A stretch of DNA of 32,432 nt. Source: a virus. Positions 27,001 through 32,432 of this stretch are shown here, piece by piece (position 1 is the stretch's first letter; each line of letters starts with the position of its first letter). A program made the translations under genes and the position numbers. The notes under the pieces are model-generated. The model made no database searches. It saw nothing but the letters and a program-made list of their open reading frames with translations, and had not been told where the DNA came from. The DNA lies in the IMG/VR virus record IMGVR_UViG_3300043468_001598, positions 1 to 32,432 of that record. One strand, given 5' to 3'.

Positions 27001-29493
27001 ATGCGATTTTACACAAGCGTCGTCCAGTACGGCAACCGGTTGTTGGTTCGTGGCGTAAACAAAGGACGAAGCGTTCAAGAACGGCTAGAATTCAAGCCCA
27101 CTCTCTGGTTACCCAGCAAGAACAAACAAAGCAAACATCGAAGTCTCATGGGAGTACCCCTAGAGAGCATACGATTCGACAGCATCAACGAAGCCAAAGA
27201 CTACATGAAACGCTATGGCGATGTGGATAATTTTGCCATCTATGGCAATACCAACTTTGCCTATCAGTACATCACCGAACTGTTTCCTGGTGAAATTGAC
27301 TTTGATATTCGAGAAATTCGCACCCTGAGCCTGGACATCGAGACTACGGCTGAGTATGGTTTTCCAGATGTTCGCAACCCCGCAGAAAGCATTCTGTTGA
27401 TTACGGTGCAGGACTATGCCACCAAGCAGATTGTGACCTTTGGCTCCAGACATGCCGAACCCATTAAAAGCAATCATAGCTACATCCTTTGCAAGGATGA
27501 ATATGATCTCCTGAAACGATTCTTAGACTATTGGTCTGCCAACTATCCGCACATCATTACAGGCTGGAACATTGAGTTCTTTGACATGCCCTACTTGTTG
27601 AATCGCATCAAGCGAGTGTTGGGTGAAGATGCAGCCAAGCAGTTGAGCCCCTGGGGCATAGCCAATGAGCGTGAAGTAGAAAAGTATGGCAAGAGTCAGC
27701 TAGCCGTAGACATCCTGGGCATTACAGCTCTGGACTACATAGACCTCTATAGAAAATTTACTTATACTGCACAGGAAAGCTATAAACTAGACTACATTGC
27801 CAAGGTAGAGTTAGGCAAAGAAAAACTAAGCTATGATGAATACGACAGCTTCCGAGACTTTTATAAAAATGACTGGCAGAAATTCGTAGAGTACAACGTG
27901 GTAGATACCGAGCTTGTAGATCAGCTCGAAGAAAAAATGAAGCTCATTGAGCTCATCCTAACCATGGCCTATGATGCCAAGTGTAACTTTACCGACATTT
28001 TCAGTGCAGTTCGAACCTGGGATTGCATTTTATACAATCATCTCTGGAACAAGAACATCATTGTACATCAGCGTGACACCAGCAAACGTGCTCGCCAGAT
28101 CATTGGAGCCTATGTCAAGGAACCACGTCCTGGCAAGTATGATTGGGTGGTGAGTTTTGATGCCACCAGTCTGTATCCCAGCATCATCATGCAGTACAAT
28201 CTAAGTCCCGAAACCATGGTGCCAGGCTTCTTGCAGACCACCATAGAAGAACTACTGGATCAGAAGCACAATCTGCATAGCCTAAAAGAAGATGGATTGT
28301 GTTTAACGGCCAATGGTTATAACTTTAAAACTGATACTCAGGGCGTGTTTCCAGAGATAGTTCAAAAGTTGTTCGATGATCGACAGAAATACAAGAAGCA
28401 GATGATTGAAGCTCAAAAGCAGTATGAGCTGACCAAGCAGCCGTTCCATCAGAATCAGATTGCCAAATTTAATAACTTTCAGATGGCTCGAAAGATTCAG
28501 CTCAATAGTTTGTTTGGTGCCTGGGGCAATGAGTTCTTCAGATACTATGACGATCGCATCGCCGAAGGCATCACACTGACCGGACAATACATCATTCAGA
28601 CTGTTGGCCTGGAGTTGAATCGTTGGCTGAACCAGATCTGTGGTACCACCAATGTAGATTATAGTTTTTATTCGGACACTGATTCATGCTATGTTACTCT
28701 GGATCCTTTGGTGCAAAAATTCTATAAGGATCTACCCAAGGACAAGATTGTCGAAATACTAGACAAGATTTGTGCGGAAAAGATTGAATCTGTACTAAAC
28801 AAGGCCTGCGACAAGCTAGCCGACTATACCAATGCCTTTGACAAGAAGATAAAGTTTAAGCGTGAAGCCATTGCTGATAGAGGCATTTGGGTTGCCAAGA
28901 AAAGGTATGCCTTAAATGTTTATAATAACGAAGGTGTTAGCTATGCTGAGCCTAAACTTAAAGTCATGGGCCTGGAGATTGTTCGTTCAAGCACTCCTGA
29001 ATATGCTCGTAAGGCTCTTAAGAAAGCAGTTGGTCTTGCGCTTACAAAGAATGAAGCAACGCTTCAGAAATTTATTCAGGAAACCGAAAGCGAATACCGA
29101 CAGCTCAGACCCGAAGCCATAGCCTTTCCGCGTGGTGTGAATGGATTAACTGAATATGGTGATGCAGCCAAGATCTATCGCAAGGGAACGCCCATGCATG
29201 TTCGTGCCAGTCTGTTGTACAATCATCAGCTCAAGGTTCGAAGTCTGGAAAAGAAATATGAACGCATTCGCGAAGGTGACAAGATCAAGTTCATCTATCT
29301 AAAAGTTCCCAATAACATTGGTGAAAATTGCATTGCCTTCATAGGCAGCATACCCGCAGAGTTCGATCTGCAGAAGTTCATTGATTATGATACCATGTTC
29401 CAGAAGTCCTTTCTGGAACCATTAAATACTATTCTAGAAGGCATGGGTTGGTCAGCCAAACCACAGGCCACTCTAGAGAGTCTTTTTGCCTAA
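27001..29493 (+). CDS. 43: Family B DNA polymerase, T4 gp43-like
   Basis: An 830-residue replicative polymerase (T4 gp43 is 898). The 3'-5' exonuclease motif I is LSLDIETTAEYGFPD (Asp112, Glu114), with NIEFFDMPYLLNR for motif II. Polymerase motif A is SFDATSLYPSIIMQYN (near residue 387), motif B is KIQLNSLFGAWGN, and motif C is FYSDTDSCYV (near 557), with the two catalytic Asp residues. It is a single uninterrupted gene with no intron or intein. AGGAGAA precedes the ATG and a perfect early promoter lies just upstream. It works with gp45, gp44/62 and gp41 encoded in this window. Confidence 0.97.
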   Translation: MRFYTSVVQYGNRLLVRGVNKGRSVQERLEFKPTLWLPSKNKQSKHRSLMGVPLESIRFDSINEAKDYMKRYGDVDNFAIYGNTNFAYQYITELFPGEIDFDIREIRTLSLDIETTAEYGFPDVRNPAESILLITVQDYATKQIVTFGSRHAEPIKSNHSYILCKDEYDLLKRFLDYWSANYPHIITGWNIEFFDMPYLLNRIKRVLGEDAAKQLSPWGIANEREVEKYGKSQLAVDILGITALDYIDLYRKFTYTAQESYKLDYIAKVELGKEKLSYDEYDSFRDFYKNDWQKFVEYNVVDTELVDQLEEKMKLIELILTMAYDAKCNFTDIFSAVRTWDCILYNHLWNKNIIVHQRDTSKRARQIIGAYVKEPRPGKYDWVVSFDATSLYPSIIMQYNLSPETMVPGFLQTTIEELLDQKHNLHSLKEDGLCLTANGYNFKTDTQGVFPEIVQKLFDDRQKYKKQMIEAQKQYELTKQPFHQNQIAKFNNFQMARKIQLNSLFGAWGNEFFRYYDDRIAEGITLTGQYIIQTVGLELNRWLNQICGTTNVDYSFYSDTDSCYVTLDPLVQKFYKDLPKDKIVEILDKICAEKIESVLNKACDKLADYTNAFDKKIKFKREAIADRGIWVAKKRYALNVYNNEGVSYAEPKLKVMGLEIVRSSTPEYARKALKKAVGLALTKNEATLQKFIQETESEYRQLRPEAIAFPRGVNGLTEYGDAAKIYRKGTPMHVRASLLYNHQLKVRSLEKKYERIREGDKIKFIYLKVPNNIGENCIAFIGSIPAEFDLQKFIDYDTMFQKSFLEPLNTILEGMGWSAKPQATLESLFA

Positions 29494-29550
29494 TGGTCAT
29501 CGATTTTCATACATCAACATACTACAATACTAAAAATACAGGAGATATAC

Positions 29551-30612
29551 ATGTCACTCATAGATAGACTCAAAAAGAATTCAACCATCAAAGACACCGA
29601 AATACTTAACCGAAGCAAGTTCTTCAATGCCAAGGACATGATTCAGACTTCGGTTCCCATGATCAACGTTGCTCTGAGCGGCAGACTAGACGGCGGCCTT
29701 ACACCAGGGCTCACTGTATTTGCCGGTCCTAGCAAACACTTTAAGACAGCCTTTGCGCTCTTGTTGGCCAAGAGCTACATGGAGAAGTACAATGACGCCG
29801 TTGTTTTATTTTACGATAGCGAGTTTGGTAGTCCTCAATCTTATTTTGACAGCTTTGGTATTGATACCGGCCGAGTCGTCCATACTCCGATTACGGATAT
29901 TGAACAGCTCAAACACGATAGCATGGCGCAGCTTAATAGCATTGAACGTGGTGATCATATCATTATTATTGTTGACTCAGTTGGCAACCTAGCCAGCAAG
30001 AAAGAAGTCGAAGATGCACTCGAAGGCAAAAGCGTAGCCGACATGAGTCGAGCCAAGCAGCTCAAGAGTTTGTTCCGCATGGTAACGCCGCATCTGACCA
30101 TCAAAGACATTCCCATGATTGTGGTCAATCATACCTATAAAGAAATGGGACTGTTTCCCAAGGATGTCGTAAGTGGTGGTACTGGTGTTTACTATAGCGC
30201 CGACAACATCTACATCATCGGTCGCCAGCAAGAAAAAGAAGGTCAGGAGCTCATTGGATATAACTTCATCATCAATGTGGAAAAGAGTCGTCATGTTCGT
30301 GAAAAGAGCAAGATTCCCATTGAGGTAAGCTTCGAAGGTGGCATCAGTCAATGGTCCGGTCTCTTGGACATTGCCATGGAAGGTGGTTTTGTGGTCAAAC
30401 CCAGCAATGGCTGGTATGCACACAAGGGCTCAGAAACCAAGTATCGACAAAAAGATACCTATAGCAAGGACTTTTGGATGCCCATCATAACCAACAAAGA
30501 GTTCAGAGATTACATCAAGGATCAATATCAGGTCAGCAATACCAGTTTGGTGCAGACCGATCTCAGCACACAAGAATTAGATGAGGAGTTTGAAAATGCT
30601 GGTCAAGTATAG
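29551..30612 (+). CDS. uvsX: Recombinase UvsX (RecA/Rad51-like)
   Basis: A 353-residue homolog of T4 UvsX (391). The Walker A is FAGPSKHFKTAF near residue 55, the same unusual GPSK-x-FK form as T4 UvsX. Walker B is HIIIIVDSVGNLASKKEVED, followed by MSRAKQLKSLFRMV and VVNHTYKEMGLFPK. It forms filaments on single-stranded DNA for recombination-dependent replication and repair. AGGAGA lies seven bases before the ATG. The 57-base gap after gp43 has no clear promoter, so both genes are probably co-transcribed. Confidence 0.95.
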   Translation: MSLIDRLKKNSTIKDTEILNRSKFFNAKDMIQTSVPMINVALSGRLDGGLTPGLTVFAGPSKHFKTAFALLLAKSYMEKYNDAVVLFYDSEFGSPQSYFDSFGIDTGRVVHTPITDIEQLKHDSMAQLNSIERGDHIIIIVDSVGNLASKKEVEDALEGKSVADMSRAKQLKSLFRMVTPHLTIKDIPMIVVNHTYKEMGLFPKDVVSGGTGVYYSADNIYIIGRQQEKEGQELIGYNFIINVEKSRHVREKSKIPIEVSFEGGISQWSGLLDIAMEGGFVVKPSNGWYAHKGSETKYRQKDTYSKDFWMPIITNKEFRDYIKDQYQVSNTSLVQTDLSTQELDEEFENAGQV

Positions 30613-30886
30613 TCCCTGGAGACATGGTGAAGAAGTTTGGGGAGTAAAAATCGAAGAGGGGCAATTCAATGAAACTGTAATCAGCATCAACAGCATTGAT
30701 CTTTCCGATGAAAGCAACGACGTTGCCATAGATTTTAATTTCTTAAGTACTACACCGGGCACAGATCCCGAGCGCAACGACAAAGATGCTTTTGATGGCA
30801 TCTTGGCACCCATCATCGAAGATATCATTCACAAAGCCGTACAACACTATCAAGAGCATGAAGCTAGAAACACTGATACTCAGTAG
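30596..30886 (+). CDS. Hypothetical acidic protein between UvsX and gp41
   Basis: A 96-residue protein. The start at 30596 (MLVKYSPWRHGEEVWGVKIE) is preferred over 30581 because GGAG lies seven bases upstream. It is acidic (IDLSDESNDVAIDF, GTDPERNDKDAFDG) and ends EDIIHKAVQHYQEHEARNTD. It overlaps uvsX by 17 bases and gp41 by 29. No family is recognised; conservation of position between recombination and helicase genes would suggest a replication accessory. Confidence 0.6.
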   Translation: MLVKYSPWRHGEEVWGVKIEEGQFNETVISINSIDLSDESNDVAIDFNFLSTTPGTDPERNDKDAFDGILAPIIEDIIHKAVQHYQEHEARNTDTQ

Positions 30887-32252
30887 TTTGATTCACAACG
30901 TCGATTATGCCCGCAGCATTTTGCCGTTTGTTCGTTCCGAATATTTCAATGACGAAGCCGAACGACATGTGTTCAACATAATCGACGAATTCTACAAGAC
31001 CTACAACAAGGCTCCCAACATCGATGTACTGACCATTGAACTTCAGAACGATCGAAGTCTCAAGGAGAATGAATACAAGACACGAGCAGAAATTGTCATC
31101 AATCTCGAACCCAGCACAGCTGAAATGGACTGGCTCATGGCCGAGACCGAAAAGTTCTGCAAGGATCGAGCCGTGTACAATGCCATACTAAAGAGCATCG
31201 GCATCATTGATGGCAAGGATCGTGAACACAATCAGGATGCCATACCCAGCCTATTGCAAGAAGCTCTAAGCGTTGGATTCGACAATCGTGTAGGGCATGA
31301 CTATCTGGAAGATGCAGCCATTCGCTATGACTTCTATCACAAGGTAGAAAATCGCATTCCATTTGATTTGGATCTGTTCAATAAAATTACCAATGGTGGC
31401 ATGCCCAACAAGACTCTCAATGTAGCCTTGGCAGGGACGGGTGTTGGTAAAAGTTTGTTCATGTGTCACGTCGCAGCCAGCACCCTTACACAGGGCAAGA
31501 ATGTCCTGTACATTACCATGGAGATGGCCGAAGAGCGCATCGCAGAACGCATTGATGCCAATTTGATGAATATCACCATGGACCAGCTCAAGGATCTGCC
31601 CAGGCCCATCTTTGACAATCGTGTTGCCAAGATCACAGAAAAGACACAGGGCCGACTCATCATCAAAGAGTATCCAACTGCAGGTGCACATACCGGTCAC
31701 TTCAAGAGTCTGCTCAAAGAACTACAGCTCAAGCGCAACTTTAGACCTGACTTAATTGTCATAGACTACCTAAATATCTGTGCGAGCTCGAGGTTCAAGG
31801 CCGGAGCCAACATCAACAGTTATACCCTGATCAAGAGCATTGCCGAAGAGCTGCGTGGCATGGCCGTAGAACACGACGTACCCATACTAAGCGCTACTCA
31901 GACAACACGCAGTGGCTATGGCAATACCGAAGTTGAACTCACAGACACCAGCGAGAGTTTTGGTCTGCCAGCCACAGTAGACTTCATGTTTGCCCTGATC
32001 AGCACCGAAGATCTCGAAGCCCTGAACCAGATATTGGTCAAGCAGTTGAAAAATAGATACAATGATCCCACCATCAACAAGAAGTTTGTTGTTGGCATAG
32101 ACCGAGCCAAGATGCGACTCTATGATCTAGAAAACAATGCCCAGCAAAGCATTAGCAATTCAGGCATAAAACTAGACCCCGAGCAAATTGACAGCCTAAC
32201 CATGAAGAAAACGTTTAATAAGCTTCGTGACTTCAGTTCCATAAAAATCTAG
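30858..32252 (+). CDS. 41: Replicative helicase, T4 gp41-like (DnaB family)
   Basis: A 464-residue DnaB-type helicase (T4 gp41 is 475). The start at 30858 (MKLETLILSSLIHNVDYARS) matches the family's N terminus; the longer frame from 30786 runs through the upstream gene. The N-terminal domain has FVRSEYFNDEAERHVFNII. The RecA-like core has Walker A ALAGTGVGKSLFMCH, then YITMEMAEERIAERIDANLM, Walker B PDLIVIDYLNI, and ILSATQTTRSGYGNTE with DTSESFGLPATVDF. It moves 5'-3' on the lagging strand with the primase gp61, not seen here. Confidence 0.95.
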   Translation: MKLETLILSSLIHNVDYARSILPFVRSEYFNDEAERHVFNIIDEFYKTYNKAPNIDVLTIELQNDRSLKENEYKTRAEIVINLEPSTAEMDWLMAETEKFCKDRAVYNAILKSIGIIDGKDREHNQDAIPSLLQEALSVGFDNRVGHDYLEDAAIRYDFYHKVENRIPFDLDLFNKITNGGMPNKTLNVALAGTGVGKSLFMCHVAASTLTQGKNVLYITMEMAEERIAERIDANLMNITMDQLKDLPRPIFDNRVAKITEKTQGRLIIKEYPTAGAHTGHFKSLLKELQLKRNFRPDLIVIDYLNICASSRFKAGANINSYTLIKSIAEELRGMAVEHDVPILSATQTTRSGYGNTEVELTDTSESFGLPATVDFMFALISTEDLEALNQILVKQLKNRYNDPTINKKFVVGIDRAKMRLYDLENNAQQSISNSGIKLDPEQIDSLTMKKTFNKLRDFSSIKI

Positions 32253-32260
32253 GAGTAATC

Positions 32261-32419
32261 ATGTTATTCGATCCCAAGACACGTCAGGCTCAGGTAGATC
32301 AGGCCCTAAGCGAAGCCAAAAAAGTTTTGGCTGAATACGAACATCATGATGCCAACGTTCGCCCCCAGGTGAATCTCATTCAAGAATACGGCCAAGAACC
32401 CGAAAAGTTTACGGACTAA
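32261..32419 (+). CDS. Hypothetical 52-residue protein
   Basis: Starts nine bases after gp41 with AGGAG seven bases upstream (MLFDPKTRQAQVDQALSEAK, ending YGQEPEKFTD). It is a charged, helical sequence with no recognised domain. Its TAA overlaps the ATG of a further gene, in keeping with the coupled style of the region. Confidence 0.55.
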   Translation: MLFDPKTRQAQVDQALSEAKKVLAEYEHHDANVRPQVNLIQEYGQEPEKFTD

Positions 32420-32432
32420 TGAAGGTTTATGT
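32419..32432 (+). CDS. Start of a further gene (3' partial)
   Basis: ATG overlapping the preceding TAA (TAATG), reading M-K-V-Y before the window ends. Only the coupling arrangement supports it. Confidence 0.35.

Noticed and set aside
27001-29493. Intein or intron in DNA polymerase
   Set aside because: All exonuclease and polymerase motifs are in order with normal spacing in a frame of 830 codons.

Overview
The window is a piece of a large tailed phage of the T4 superfamily. The evidence is a nearly complete T4-type replisome: sliding clamp gp45, clamp loader gp44/gp62, translational repressor RegA, family B DNA polymerase gp43, recombinase UvsX and helicase gp41. It also carries accessory genes typical of aquatic T4-like phages (pstS, hsp20, a 2OG-Fe(II) oxygenase, a DUF3310-type protein, surface-sugar genes) and T4-type late promoters (TATAAATA). 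The host cannot be named from this sequence. Signal peptides, a lipoprotein and PstS point to a Gram-negative aquatic bacterium.

Layout. (1) 1-5005: a tightly overlapping rightward cassette of surface or small-molecule genes: Methyltransf_24-like methyltransferase, cupin, a RuBisCO-like protein (RLP), FkbM methyltransferase, GDPD-like protein, WavE-like protein and a glycosyltransferase. (2) 5012-8129: DUF3310-type protein, gp45, gp44, gp62 and RegA, with two micro-genes between them. (3) 8125-12834: hsp20 behind a late promoter and a structured leader, a chain of micro-genes, a terminator, an LSm-like protein, a GDP-mannose 3,5-epimerase-like enzyme, pstS and small proteins. (4) 12842-18857: 26 recognisable tRNA genes plus one tRNA-like gene, covering all 20 amino acids. 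They are interspersed with a GGQ release-factor-like gene, an oxygenase, a glutamine-amidotransferase-like gene, an HNH endonuclease and a gene-free stretch of about 1.1 kb dense in hairpins, which looks like one large structured RNA. (5) 18917-20241, leftward: small membrane proteins and a lipoprotein. (6) 20274-21715, rightward: a class III nucleotide cyclase and a membrane protein. (7) 21707-26873, leftward: secreted, coiled-coil and repeat proteins. (8) 26949-32432, rightward: gp43, UvsX, gp41 and small genes.

The strongest candidates for something undescribed are these. First, the 14946-16044 RNA region, with a family of about 15-bp stems that occurs five times in and beside the tRNA cluster, including a compensatory base-pair change and arms that overlap mature tRNA ends. 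Second, a phage RLP that keeps the carbamylation triad but lacks carboxylase residues, inside a glycan cassette. Third, a phage-encoded class III nucleotidyl cyclase with an altered purine-specifying pair. Fourth, tRNAs with coordinated loss of the usual D-loop/T-loop contacts.

All calls come from reading the sequence and from remembered family motifs. No database search, folding program or alignment was run.
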